A stretch of 64,000 nucleotides of DNA. Origin: CAZLRH01 sp964562015 (lineage in GTDB: Bacteria > Verrucomicrobiota > Verrucomicrobiia > Opitutales > JABDGR01). A program made the translations under genes and the position numbers. The DNA lies in assembly GCA_964562015.1 (NCBI GenBank), contig CAZLRH010000003.1, forward strand, positions 1-64,000, given 5' to 3'. A model generated the notes under the pieces. The model had not been told where the DNA came from and made no database searches. It saw only the letters and a list, made by a program, of their open reading frames with translations. How positions within the stretch are numbered: position 1 is the stretch's first letter; each line of letters starts with the position of its first letter. This document shows, piece after piece, positions 14,505-23,088 of the stretch.

Positions 14505-16802
14505 TTACGACTTCCCTGTGCCCTGTGGCTCGCTCGTGGCCGCGCGGTCTTTGGGCTGGTCGTCCTCGTCGTCGTCGTGCACGTAGTAATTGCGGTACGA
14601 TTTGTCGTAGTAGCTGGTGTAGTAGTAGCTGGCGACGGAGAGGCTGATTTGGTTGAGGATGGCCCCGAAGATGGGCACATTGCCCTCGAGCAGACGGCGC
14701 AAGTTGAGCTTGGCGGTCTTGCGTTTGACGGAGTTGAATTTGATGACGTAGAGCACGCCGTCCACCGCGGGCAGCAGGTTCAGGGCGTCGCTCACGGCGC
14801 CGACCGGCGGGGAGTCGATGAAGATGCGGTCGTACTGCTGGCGCATCTTGGCGAGGAAGTCCGCGAACTCCCGGCTATTGAAGATCTGCGTGGGGTTGCG
14901 GGCCTTGCCGCCGGTGGTGAGAATGTCGAGGTTGGGGAACACGTCCTTATTCATGCATTCCTCAAGCGGCCGGCCTTCGACCAAGTGGGTAAGGAGACCT
15001 TTTTCCTGTTTCTCCATGCCCATGGATTTGCCCACGTTGGGCATGCGCAAGTCGCAGTCGACCACGAGGACGCGCTCGCCGTGCATGGCGTAGGTGATGC
15101 CGAGATTCGTGGTGACGAAGGATTTGCCCTCGGACGGAACCGTGGAGGTGACGAGAATGGCGCGGGCGTTCTTGGCGGCGTCGTTGAGCTTGAGGGACGA
15201 ATAAATCGAGCGGAAGGACTCCGTGGCGCGGCGGTCGGTGTTGGTCGCCACGGCTTGGGCCTTCTCGGTGATGTTCAAGTGCCGGATGCGCGGCACGATG
15301 CCCAGCAACGGCAGGCCGACGACGGACTCGATGTCAAACGCGGTCTTGATGCGGTCGTCCAGAAAGGCGACCAGAAAGGCGATACCCAGCCCGCAAACCA
15401 AGCCGCCGACGAGGCCCACCATCACATCGAAGGGGATGTTGGGCACGACGGCCCGGGGGTTGACGGGGGCCTTGTCCACCACGCGGTAGTTCGGCGCTTC
15501 CATTTCGTATTTGGCCTGCTCGTGTTCGACCGTGGATTGCAGCTCCTTGTACATGCTCTGGGCGACATCGAGTTCCTGCTGCAAGCGGTCATACGATGTC
15601 TGCACGCCCGAGAGGGCGATGTTTTCATCAATCAATTGCTGTTTTTGCGCGAGCGACTGGTCGTAATTGCGCTGCGCCGATTGATAATCGGTGAAAACGG
15701 TTTGCGTGGCGGACTCGACGGCACTCCCTAACTCATCATCCAGTTGGGACAACTGTTGGGTCAGGGCGATGATGTCGGGATGTTTCGGGCCGTACTTCTG
15801 GCCCAAATTAGCCAGTTGGGTGGTGAAGCTGGTTCTTTCTTTCAAAAGCTCCGACACGCGGGATTGACCGCCGATCGAGGAAAGGTCCCACAGGGGCTTC
15901 TTGGCGGCCTGCTGGTCCTGCACCTGTTTCCAGCGAATTTCGGCGGCGTCGAGAATGCGTTTGTTTTCGGTGACGATGCCCGTCTGCTGCTGCATGGCGG
16001 AGGCATCGATGTTGTTCTCCTTCTTCAGGGAGACCAGGCCGTACTTTTTCACCATCTCGCTCATCTTGGCTTGAATGGCCTCGACGTTTTTCGATTGCTC
16101 CGCAGCGCGGACGGACAGGCTTTCGACGGCCTTGGCCGTGTTGCTGGCCGTCTCGTTGAGGGCCCGGGTGATAAAGGCATCGGCAAACAAGTTCGCCACG
16201 GTGGCGGCGATTTCCTTGTCCGGGTGCTGAAAGCCCACATTGATGATGAGCGACATGCGCACCGGAGTGACCGTGCGCTTGTTCATCAAGATCTGCTGGG
16301 GGTTCGTCTGCTGCATGAACGAGTACCCATTTTCGTACGGCGCCATCAGCTTCTTCATTTCCGCATTGGTCAGCCGGTTGGCGACGTCGGCCGCCACCTG
16401 GGGCGACTGCATCAATTGCAGGCGGGTCGTAAAGTCTTCCGGCGTGACGACGCGATTATTCGGGTCAGTGACCGTGACGTGGGTGTCCGGTTCGCGAAAG
16501 ACCTGCACGGTGGCCTGGGTGTAGTACTCGGGGGTTTTGTTCAGCGCATACAGGACGCAGGCGACAAAGATGACGAAAAAGGTGACGATGACGTACCAGA
16601 TGCGTTCCCGCAAAATCAGCAGGTAGTCGCGAAAGGTGCGGGCCGGGGCCGGTTCGCCGCCGCCTTGGTAACCGCCGCCACTGCCATAGCCATAGCCGTA
16701 GTAGTAACCACTGTAGGCGCCGTAGCCATAATTGCCGTAATTGCCGTAACCACCATATCCCTCATTGCCGGACGACTGGGGAGGAGGAGCTTGTTTTTTC
16801 AT
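14505..16802 (-). CDS. Polysaccharide biosynthesis tyrosine autokinase (Wzz-BY-kinase fusion)
   Basis: 765 residues. It combines a Wzz/GNVR chain-length domain between two membrane helices (about residues 66-85 and 445-465) and a coiled-coil-rich periplasmic part with a cytoplasmic bacterial tyrosine kinase. The kinase has a Walker A (TSTVPSEGKSFVTTN, about 545-560), Walker A' (VLVVDCDLRMPN) and Walker B (RIFIDSPPVGAVSDAL). The C-terminal Tyr cluster (ASYYYTSYYDKSYRNYYV) is the autophosphorylation tail. Unusually, the cytoplasmic N-terminus (about residues 15-48) is also a Gly/Tyr-rich repeat of GYGNYGNYGYG type. The polysaccharide export gene follows 66 bases upstream on the same strand, so the pair should drive exopolysaccharide polymerisation and export. 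Confidence 0.94.
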   Translation of the reverse strand: MKKQAPPPQSSGNEGYGGYGNYGNYGYGAYSGYYYGYGYGSGGGYQGGGEPAPARTFRDYLLILRERIWYVIVTFFVIFVACVLYALNKTPEYYTQATVQVFREPDTHVTVTDPNNRVVTPEDFTTRLQLMQSPQVAADVANRLTNAEMKKLMAPYENGYSFMQQTNPQQILMNKRTVTPVRMSLIINVGFQHPDKEIAATVANLFADAFITRALNETASNTAKAVESLSVRAAEQSKNVEAIQAKMSEMVKKYGLVSLKKENNIDASAMQQQTGIVTENKRILDAAEIRWKQVQDQQAAKKPLWDLSSIGGQSRVSELLKERTSFTTQLANLGQKYGPKHPDIIALTQQLSQLDDELGSAVESATQTVFTDYQSAQRNYDQSLAQKQQLIDENIALSGVQTSYDRLQQELDVAQSMYKELQSTVEHEQAKYEMEAPNYRVVDKAPVNPRAVVPNIPFDVMVGLVGGLVCGLGIAFLVAFLDDRIKTAFDIESVVGLPLLGIVPRIRHLNITEKAQAVATNTDRRATESFRSIYSSLKLNDAAKNARAILVTSTVPSEGKSFVTTNLGITYAMHGERVLVVDCDLRMPNVGKSMGMEKQEKGLLTHLVEGRPLEECMNKDVFPNLDILTTGGKARNPTQIFNSREFADFLAKMRQQYDRIFIDSPPVGAVSDALNLLPAVDGVLYVIKFNSVKRKTAKLNLRRLLEGNVPIFGAILNQISLSVASYYYTSYYDKSYRNYYVHDDDEDDQPKDRAATSEPQGTGKS

Positions 16803-16868
16803 GAGTTGTGCGAGTTGGGCGCCAAAAGCAGGGAAAAAGAGGGAGCAGGTACCAGCGGGGTTCCACCA

Positions 16869-17573
16869 TTAGAAGCCGATGGCGTCTTCATCCACGAAGA
16901 TGCTGTCACCGTCCTGCAGTGGAATGTCGTATTTGGCGTCCCGCATGGCGGCCTTGATGTCGGCCTTGATTTTGATCGGAGCCCCATTGGGCACTTTGCG
17001 GGTGACGGTGACCACTGGGTTGGTGATGCGGGTGGGCCCGCCGGCCGCCGAGATGGCGGACACCAAGGTCAACTGTTCTTCCGGCGGAATTTCAACCCAG
17101 CCCGGATGGCCGACCTGGCCGTTGACGCTAATGCGCCGCGGCGCATAGGCGGCGACCATCACTGAAACCTGCGGTTTGATAAAGAATTGCCCGTCGATAT
17201 AGGCTTTTTTGATTTTGTCGGTGGCCTCGTTGATGGTCAGGCCGGCCACTTTAATCGGCTGCTCGAGCAGGTACAATTGGATGGTTCCGTCCACCGCAAT
17301 GCGCGCTTCCTTGGAGCCCCGAGTGTCATCGGCCAGTTCGATGCGCACCGTATCCGTGGCGCGCAAAAGGTAGCTGGTGCTATTGATGTTGCTGCCGGCA
17401 TTGGAGTCGGCGGTGGTGCCGGTGGGGGCGGTGTTGCCGGACGCAGTGGGGGCGGAGGCCGTTGGCTTCGTGCCTGAGGCCGTCGGTTTCGCGGCGGTAT
17501 TCGCCGTGCTCGTTTGCGCGTAGGCGGTGGAGAAAGTGCAGGCCAGGGCGAGGAGGGAGAGAGAGAGTTTCAT
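16869..17573 (-). CDS. Polysaccharide export protein (Wza-like, SLBB domain)
   Basis: 234 residues. After a signal peptide (MKLSLSLLALACTFSTAYAQ) and a Thr/Ala-rich linker of about 50 residues comes the Poly_export domain (YLLRATDTVRIELADD ... ARIAVDGTIQLYLLEQPIKVAGLTINEA), then an SLBB segment (ISVNGQVGHPGWVEIPPEEQLTLVSAISAAGG). There is no lipobox, and no C-terminal amphipathic helix like that of E. coli Wza, so it resembles the shorter outer-membrane export proteins. It is transcribed just ahead of the tyrosine autokinase gene, its usual partner. Confidence 0.92.
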   Translation of the reverse strand: MKLSLSLLALACTFSTAYAQTSTANTAAKPTASGTKPTASAPTASGNTAPTGTTADSNAGSNINSTSYLLRATDTVRIELADDTRGSKEARIAVDGTIQLYLLEQPIKVAGLTINEATDKIKKAYIDGQFFIKPQVSVMVAAYAPRRISVNGQVGHPGWVEIPPEEQLTLVSAISAAGGPTRITNPVVTVTRKVPNGAPIKIKADIKAAMRDAKYDIPLQDGDSIFVDEDAIGF

Positions 17574-17677
17574 GACGGATCTTGGGTGGAAAAGAAGTTG
17601 GAGGAGAAAGGAAAAATGAGAGGCGTTTGGGTGGCGGGAGACAGTGAGTGGATGTCCGAAGATGAAAGTGGGCGACT

Positions 17678-18046
17678 TTACCCGAAAGTGAAAACCCCGG
17701 GTGTGCGGGATTTGCGAGGATTTTCATCCCCGACGGCGAGTGAAACCCACTCGAGATCCGGCACCGCGAACGAGCCGGCCTTGAGCACCGAATGTAGTTT
17801 GTGGCGCATTGGCTGGCAACTGTAAAACAGGGTGAACGGAATGGGGTCTTTGCCGGGGCGGAGGCGGAACGATGAGTTTTTCCGGTCGAACGCAGGCGCG
17901 GGGGTTTTGGCGGGCGGGGTGCGGTCGCGGATGACAGAGGTGATCGAGGACGCGGACCTTTTTTGTTGCGGTGCTATGAACCCGAGCATGAGGAGCGGCA
18001 TGGAAAAGGTCAACGGGCGGAGGCGTCCGCGATGTAAATCTTTCGT
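17678..18046 (-). CDS. Doubtful small open reading frame upstream of the export gene
   Basis: About 122 residues from ATG 18046 (a GTG start at 18085 would lengthen it). It begins MTKDLHRGRLRPLTFSMPLL with a weak hydrophobic stretch (LTFSMPLLMLGFI) that might be a poor signal peptide. The remainder, including KDPIPFTLFYSCQPMRHKL and GSFAVPDLEWVSLAVGDE, matches nothing I recognise. No ribosome-binding site is seen. It could be a real small secreted protein or part of a long untranslated leader of the export gene. Nothing else is recognised between 17574 and 18167 apart from an AT-rich stretch at 18110-18145. Confidence 0.35.
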   Translation of the reverse strand, partial: TKDLHRGRLRPLTFSMPLLMLGFIAPQQKRSASSITSVIRDRTPPAKTPAPAFDRKNSSFRLRPGKDPIPFTLFYSCQPMRHKLHSVLKAGSFAVPDLEWVSLAVGDENPRKSRTPGVFTFG

Positions 18047-18167
18047 CATGGTGCGGGTGGGGCCCGGGCTAATTTTCACCCGCACGCGGCGGGAAAATCG
18101 CCACTGCGTTTATTGATATTGAGTATCAAATTAAAATATAATTCCGCGGGCGGGAATGACGCCGGCC

Positions 18168-18680
18168 TTAGTTGCCGGCGGGGGTCGGAGCAGGCGCGGT
18201 TTTGGCCGTCGCCAAAACCTTTTCAATTTTCCCGATATAGGTGCGGGCGCCGGCGAAGTCATAGCCTTCGAGTTTTCCGAGTTCACGGCCCGCGCTGTCC
18301 GCGAGGACGACCGTGGGCAGGGCCTTGAGGTTGTAATTGATCGCCAGCTTTATGTTCTGCTGCATCAAGGCTTCGGGCTGGTGCTGCAACTGGGGAAAGT
18401 CCACTTTTACCAGCACGAGATTTTTGTCCGCGTAATCTTTAAAGGGCTGCGTGTTGAAAACCTCGCGATCCATGGCGATGCAGGGAGCGCAGGAGTCCGA
18501 GCTTTCCAAATCCAGGAGCAGGAATTTGTGCTCGGCCTGCGCCCGTTGCAGGGCGGCGGCGTAATCTTCCGTCCACGTCACCTGCGCGAAGGGCTCGACC
18601 GGAGCTCGATTACAACCACCCGCCAGGAGCGCCAGCAGCAGCAAAGCGACTCCGGCCGGCATTGAGATGGAGCGGAACAT
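18168..18680 (-). CDS. Thioredoxin-like lipoprotein
   Basis: 170 residues. The N-terminus is a lipoprotein signal with the lipobox LAGGC (Cys23). The thioredoxin-like fold follows, with FLLLDLESSDSCAPC carrying a CxxC pair (C64 and C67), then NLVLVKVDF and the cis-Pro loop LKALPTVVLAD. This resembles the thioredoxin_7/DsbD-gamma class working outside the cytoplasm. A second possible start is Met7. It lies 25 bases downstream of tatC on the same strand, so periplasmic or surface thiol chemistry may be coexpressed with Tat export. The stop codon lies inside a 7-bp hairpin (18160-18180). Confidence 0.85.
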   Translation of the reverse strand: MFRSISMPAGVALLLLALLAGGCNRAPVEPFAQVTWTEDYAAALQRAQAEHKFLLLDLESSDSCAPCIAMDREVFNTQPFKDYADKNLVLVKVDFPQLQHQPEALMQQNIKLAINYNLKALPTVVLADSAGRELGKLEGYDFAGARTYIGKIEKVLATAKTAPAPTPAGN

Positions 18681-18705
18681 GAAAAAAGGCGCGTATGCGC
18701 AGGGC

Positions 18706-19866
18706 TTACCGGTTGGCGGCTTCTTCCGCGGCCTCGGCTTCCTGGCGTTTGCGGTAAATGCGTGCGCCGACGATGATGGCGGCTTCGTAAAGGAGGTACA
18801 TCGGTCCCGCCATGAACATCAGCGTCACCGGATCCTGGGACGGCGTGACGACCGCAGCAATGATGAGGATGATGATAAAAGCGTGGCGGCGGTAGCGCCG
18901 CATGAAGGCGGCCTCGACCACCCCCACCGCCATCAACGCCACCAGCACCAGCGGAAACTCAAAAATCACGCCCGTGCCCAGGGTGAACCAGGTCACCAAG
19001 TCGAAATATTCTGGCGCGGTCAATTGGACGTTGAGGTCCAGGGATTCGCTCAGGCTTAGTCCGATGCGGAGCGCCGCAGGCAATAATACGAAATAGCAGA
19101 GCAGGGCGCCAAAAATGAACAGGCCCAGGGCGGAGCCCAGGGCAGGTTTGAGCAGGCCCTTTTCCCGCTTCGTCAGGCCGGGCGCGACAAACTGGGTGAT
19201 GAAATAGGCAATAAAGGGCAGTGACAGCCCGATGCCCCCATAAATTAGCACGTCAAACGCCACGGCAAACCCGCCGAAAGCGGTTGTGGTCATCAATTTG
19301 AAGGTGTCGACTTTTTCCGGCGGCTCGGCCTGTTGGAGGGGGAAAAGCAAAATCTTGTACAACCACGGAAAGGCCAGACCGGTCACCATCATGCCGCCCA
19401 TCAGCGAAAGCACACTTTTGATGATGGTCATGCGCAAATCCTCCAGATGGTCGAGGAAACCCATCTCGCCGCCGGGGCGCTTTTTGTCGAGGGTGGTTTC
19501 GCCGTCCGCATCGTCGGAATCGCCGAGAAAGTCATCGTCTTCCTCCTCTTTCACGGGCTTGGGCGGTCGGCGGGGCCGGCGCTGGTCTGCGGCAGAGCGA
19601 GCCAGCACGGGTGCTTGTGTGGGAGAGGGCGCGGGAGCCGGAGCGGGAGAAGGCGTTTCTGTTGGCGCGGGCGCGGGCTCCGCAGGAGGGCTGGGGCTGG
19701 CGTCTGTGCCCGCGGGTAGGGCCGGGGTCTCCGCGGGCGTGGCGGGAGGCGGCCCAGAGCCAGGCTCGGCAGGAGGGGTTGGGTCCGAATGGGGCAGGCC
19801 CGAGGCACCCGTGGGGTCGGGGTTCGCGGACGCATCCGCCGGGTCTTGGGAGCCGGGTGTGGACAT
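18706..19866 (-). CDS. tatC: Sec-independent protein translocase TatC with Pro-rich N-terminal extension
   Basis: 386 residues. The TatC core starts at about residue 133 with EMGFLDHLEDLRMTIIKS, the conserved cytoplasmic N-terminal motif of TatC. Six hydrophobic helices follow, including LPFIAYFITQFVAPGLTKREK with the conserved PGL..KE loop, and AFIIILIIAAVVTPSQDPVTLMFMAGPMYLLYE with the TP.D...Q/L motif. TatC is the substrate receptor for twin-arginine signal peptides in the inner membrane. The first 130 residues are an unusual low-complexity region of Pro, Ala and Ser with a Lys/Arg and acidic patch. No tatA or tatB is adjacent. Translation could start at a later codon, but no internal Met lies before the core. 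Confidence 0.95.
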   Translation of the reverse strand: MSTPGSQDPADASANPDPTGASGLPHSDPTPPAEPGSGPPPATPAETPALPAGTDASPSPPAEPAPAPTETPSPAPAPAPSPTQAPVLARSAADQRRPRRPPKPVKEEEDDDFLGDSDDADGETTLDKKRPGGEMGFLDHLEDLRMTIIKSVLSLMGGMMVTGLAFPWLYKILLFPLQQAEPPEKVDTFKLMTTTAFGGFAVAFDVLIYGGIGLSLPFIAYFITQFVAPGLTKREKGLLKPALGSALGLFIFGALLCYFVLLPAALRIGLSLSESLDLNVQLTAPEYFDLVTWFTLGTGVIFEFPLVLVALMAVGVVEAAFMRRYRRHAFIIILIIAAVVTPSQDPVTLMFMAGPMYLLYEAAIIVGARIYRKRQEAEAAEEAANR

Positions 19867-20070
19867 AAAGGATTACTATAACACAACTATTTCGCCGGAC
19901 GGCGAACCGAAAAATGGGGTCAGCCCAAGTTACCACCCGCCGCTTGGACGGTAAAATATGTGGGCAACGTCGAACGGAGAGCGGTGGAGTGGGCTGGCCC
20001 GGGAACAACAACCCGCCGTGGCCCGGGGTTCCGTGGGGGCCGAGAATTAGCAGCTATTTCCGGTTCACGA
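19867..20070. other. Divergent intergenic region between tatC and ppdK
   Basis: This stretch, together with the leader at 20071-20189, separates tatC and ppdK. It holds a tight palindrome (ttcgccggacggcgaa, 19891-19906) near the tatC start, in a position suitable for an operator or for the tatC leader. The ppdK frame stays open back to 19914, but the translated leader is Gly/Pro/Trp-rich and without family similarity, so it is not counted as coding. Confidence 0.5.
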
Positions 20071-20136
20071 TTGACAGTTGCGCCTGTGGCGGTATGGAAA
20101 AGTCGTTTGCCCCCGGTCTCCCGGCCGGGGTTTTTT
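20071..20136 (+). promoter_or_regulatory. ppdK promoter followed by a terminator-like leader hairpin
   Basis: TTGACA (20071-20076), a 16-base spacer and TATGGA (20093-20098) form a good sigma-70-type promoter. Only about 12 bases later a GC stem (20111-20116 with 20125-20130) is followed directly by six T residues (20131-20136), which is the form of an intrinsic terminator. A second hairpin (caccgg 20141-20146 with ccggtg 20151-20156) follows before the ATG at 20190. The arrangement could be a transcription attenuator, or it could make a very short RNA. Confidence 0.5.
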
Positions 20137-20189
20137 ATCGCACCGGCCCGCCGGTGCCCAGTTCCTTAACCCGCAACCCGCTTCCGAGG

Positions 20190-23006
20190 ATGTCTTCCAA
20201 GTCCCGCACCAAATCCGCCGCCAAGGCGACCCGCAAACCGGCCTCCAAAGCCAAAGCTTCCGCCAAGAATGGCGCCAAGGCCAAGGGCGCCAAATACGTG
20301 TATTCGTGGGGCGCGGGCCGCGCCGATGGCGACGGTTCGAAGAAAGCCCTCCTCGGCGGCAAGGGCGCCAACCTCGCCGAGATGGCCCGCATTGGGCTGC
20401 CGGTGCCTCCGGGGTTCACGATTACGACGGAGGTTTGCAATTATTATTACGACAACCGCCGCACTTATCCCGCCGGGCTCCAGCCCCAGATCGCGGCCGG
20501 CATCGCCGCCATTGAGAAGATTATGGGCGTCAAATTCGGCGATGCTTCGGCCACGCCCCTGCTCGTCGCCGTGCGCTCGGGCGCGCGTGATTCGATGCCG
20601 GGCATGATGGACACGATTCTCAATCTCGGCCTCAATGACGACACCGTCCTCGCGCTGGAACGCGCCACCGGCAATTCGCGTTTCGCCTGGGACTGTTACC
20701 GCCGCTTCATGCAGATGTACGGCGACGTCGTAATGGGCGTGCAAAAGCTGCCCGGCGAAGACCACGAGCCTTTTGAAACCGTCATCAGCGACCTCAAGCA
20801 GGAGCGGTACAAGGACCCCGAAGCCGAGGACACCCGCCTTTCCACCGAGGATCTGAAGAACCTCGTGCAGCGCTTCAAGCAGCTCGTCAAGGCCCGCACG
20901 GGGAAGGATTTCCCGTCCGATCCGTGGGAGCAGCTCAAAGGCGCCGTGGGCGCAGTGTTCGGTTCGTGGATGAATGACCGCGCCATCGTTTACCGCCGCA
21001 AGTACGGCATTCCGTCGGAGTGGGGCACCGCGGTCAACGTCCAGGCGATGGTGTTTGGCAACACCGGCGACTTGTCCGGCTCGGGCGTGGCGTTCACGCG
21101 CGACCCGGCCTCGGGCGAAAAGGTGTTTTACGGCGAATTCCTCATGAACGCCCAGGGCGAAGACGTGGTGGCCGGCGTGCGCACGCCGCAGCCGGTGCTC
21201 GAATTGAAGGGCGTCATGCCGGACGCGTATGCGGAGCTGGATCGCATCCGCACCGCGCTCGAAAAGCACTTTAGCGACATGCAGGACTTCGAGTTCACCA
21301 TCCAGGAGCGCAAGGTATTCATGCTCCAGACGCGTAACGGCAAGCGCACCGGCGTCGCCGCCGTCCGCATCGCCTGCGAGATGGTGAAGGAGAAACTCAT
21401 TGATTGGAAAACAGCCATCACGCGCGTTCCGGCCGACCAGTTGGACCAGGTGCTCGCGCCGGTGTTCGACCGCGTGGCCCTCAAGACGACGCAAGCCGTC
21501 GCCACCGGCCTGCCCGCGGGCCCGGGCGCGGCTTCCGGCAAGATTTACTTCAACGCCGAGCGCGCGGTCGAATCCGCCGCCAAGGGCGAAAAAGTGCTGC
21601 TCGTGCGCATCGAGACTTCGCCCGAAGACTTGCGCGGCATGATCGCCGCCGAGGGCATTCTCACCGCGCGCGGCGGGGTCAGCTCGCACGCGGCGCTCGT
21701 GGCCCGGCAAATGGGCAAGGTCTGCGTGTGCGGCGCCAGCGCGTTGCACATTCAATACGAGAAGGCCACCCTCACCGTCGGCACCCATATCTTCAAGGAA
21801 GGCGACTGGCTCTCGATTGACGGCACTTCCGGCACCGTTTACGCGGGCCAGGTCAAGACCCAGCCGTCCGACGTCATCCAGGGATTGCTTCACGGCGACA
21901 CCGCGGCGCGCCAGGGCTCGACCTATAAGAACTTCGTGCAGCTCATGGACTGGTGCGCGAAAGTCACCCGCCTGCAAGTGCGCACCAATGCCGACAGCCC
22001 CGACCAGACGCGCAACGCCATTTCGTTCGGTGCTTCCGGCATCGGTCTGTGCCGCACCGAGCACATGTTCTTCGAGGGCAACCGCATTTACGCCGTGCGC
22101 GAGATGATTGTGGCCGAGTCCATCGAGGCCCGCCGCGCCGCGCTCGCGAAACTGCTGCCCTTCCAGCGCAGCGACTTCGCCGGCATCTTCACCGAACTCA
22201 AGGGCCTGCCCGCCACCATTCGCCTGCTCGACCCGCCGTTGCACGAATTCCTCCCGCACGACGACGTGACCATCCGCGAGACCGCCGAGAAAATCGGCGT
22301 GAAGCCGGAGCTCGTCAGCCGCCGCGTGGCGGATTTGCATGAGTTCAACCCGATGCTTGGTTTCCGCGGTTGCCGCCTGGGCATCGTGTATTCCGAAATT
22401 TCCGAGATGCAGTGCCGCGCCATCTTCGAAGCCGCCGCCGAGGTGCAGAAAAAAGGCCTCAAGGTGAAGCCGGAGATCATGATCCCGCTCGTGGGCTTCA
22501 GGAAGGAATTGGACCTCCAGGTGGAAATCGTCCACCGCGTGGCCGCCGAAGTGGCCCAGGAAAAGAAAACGAAGTTCAACTACCTCGTGGGCACGATGAT
22601 CGAAGTGCCGCGCGGCGCGCTGACCGCCGACGAGATTGCGCACACCGCGCAGTTCTTCTCCTTCGGCACCAACGACCTCACCCAGACCGCCCTCGGCATG
22701 AGCCGCGACGACTCGGGCTCGTTCCTGCCGAAGTATCAGGAGCTGGAAATCGTGAAGAAGAACCCCTTCGCGAGCATCGACCAGACCGGCGTCGGCAAGC
22801 TCATGGAAATCGCCGTCAAGGGCGGTCGCGGCACGCGCCCCGACATCAAGCTCGGCATTTGCGGCGAACACGGCGGCGATCCGGACAGCGTGAAGTTCTG
22901 CCACAAAATCGGCCTCACCTACGTTTCCTGCTCACCGTTTCGCGTGCCCACGGCCCGCCTCGCGGCGGCGCAGGCCGCGCTGGCGGACGCAGCGAAGAAG
23001 AAGTAA
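20190..23006 (+). CDS. ppdK: Pyruvate, phosphate dikinase
   Basis: 938 residues from ATG 20190. It interconverts ATP, pyruvate and phosphate with PEP, AMP and diphosphate. The nucleotide-binding domain starts at YVYSWGAGRADGDGSKKALLGGKGANLAEM. The phosphohistidine swivelling domain has TARGGVSSHAALVARQMGK with the catalytic His. The PEP/pyruvate barrel ends with GICGEHGGDPDSV and its catalytic Cys, so all three parts are complete. An unusual Lys/Ala/Ser-rich tail of about 35 residues precedes the core. A strong terminator follows the stop codon, and the leader contains a terminator-like hairpin. In bacteria this enzyme works in gluconeogenesis or PPi-linked glycolysis. Confidence 0.96.
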   Translation: MSSKSRTKSAAKATRKPASKAKASAKNGAKAKGAKYVYSWGAGRADGDGSKKALLGGKGANLAEMARIGLPVPPGFTITTEVCNYYYDNRRTYPAGLQPQIAAGIAAIEKIMGVKFGDASATPLLVAVRSGARDSMPGMMDTILNLGLNDDTVLALERATGNSRFAWDCYRRFMQMYGDVVMGVQKLPGEDHEPFETVISDLKQERYKDPEAEDTRLSTEDLKNLVQRFKQLVKARTGKDFPSDPWEQLKGAVGAVFGSWMNDRAIVYRRKYGIPSEWGTAVNVQAMVFGNTGDLSGSGVAFTRDPASGEKVFYGEFLMNAQGEDVVAGVRTPQPVLELKGVMPDAYAELDRIRTALEKHFSDMQDFEFTIQERKVFMLQTRNGKRTGVAAVRIACEMVKEKLIDWKTAITRVPADQLDQVLAPVFDRVALKTTQAVATGLPAGPGAASGKIYFNAERAVESAAKGEKVLLVRIETSPEDLRGMIAAEGILTARGGVSSHAALVARQMGKVCVCGASALHIQYEKATLTVGTHIFKEGDWLSIDGTSGTVYAGQVKTQPSDVIQGLLHGDTAARQGSTYKNFVQLMDWCAKVTRLQVRTNADSPDQTRNAISFGASGIGLCRTEHMFFEGNRIYAVREMIVAESIEARRAALAKLLPFQRSDFAGIFTELKGLPATIRLLDPPLHEFLPHDDVTIRETAEKIGVKPELVSRRVADLHEFNPMLGFRGCRLGIVYSEISEMQCRAIFEAAAEVQKKGLKVKPEIMIPLVGFRKELDLQVEIVHRVAAEVAQEKKTKFNYLVGTMIEVPRGALTADEIAHTAQFFSFGTNDLTQTALGMSRDDSGSFLPKYQELEIVKKNPFASIDQTGVGKLMEIAVKGGRGTRPDIKLGICGEHGGDPDSVKFCHKIGLTYVSCSPFRVPTARLAAAQAALADAAKKK

Positions 23007-23032
23007 GCGAAAGCTCCGGCTCTGCGGTTACC

Positions 23033-23070
23033 AAGCACGGCGCGCCCACTCGGCGCGCCGTGCTTGTTTT
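23033..23070 (+). terminator. Rho-independent terminator of ppdK
   Basis: A perfect 14-base-pair stem (23033-23046 with 23052-23065, starting aagcacggcgcgcc) closes a 5-base loop and is followed by gtttt. It lies 26 bases after the ppdK stop codon and just before the convergent membrane-protein gene. Confidence 0.92.
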
Positions 23071-23088
23071 ATGGGCAAAGCGCGGGAT

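Noticed and set aside
20166..22904. 912-codon minus-strand open frame opposite ppdK
   Set aside because: Fully antisense to an intact pyruvate phosphate dikinase. Composition (His, Arg, Gly, Leu) is typical for antisense of a G+C-rich gene.
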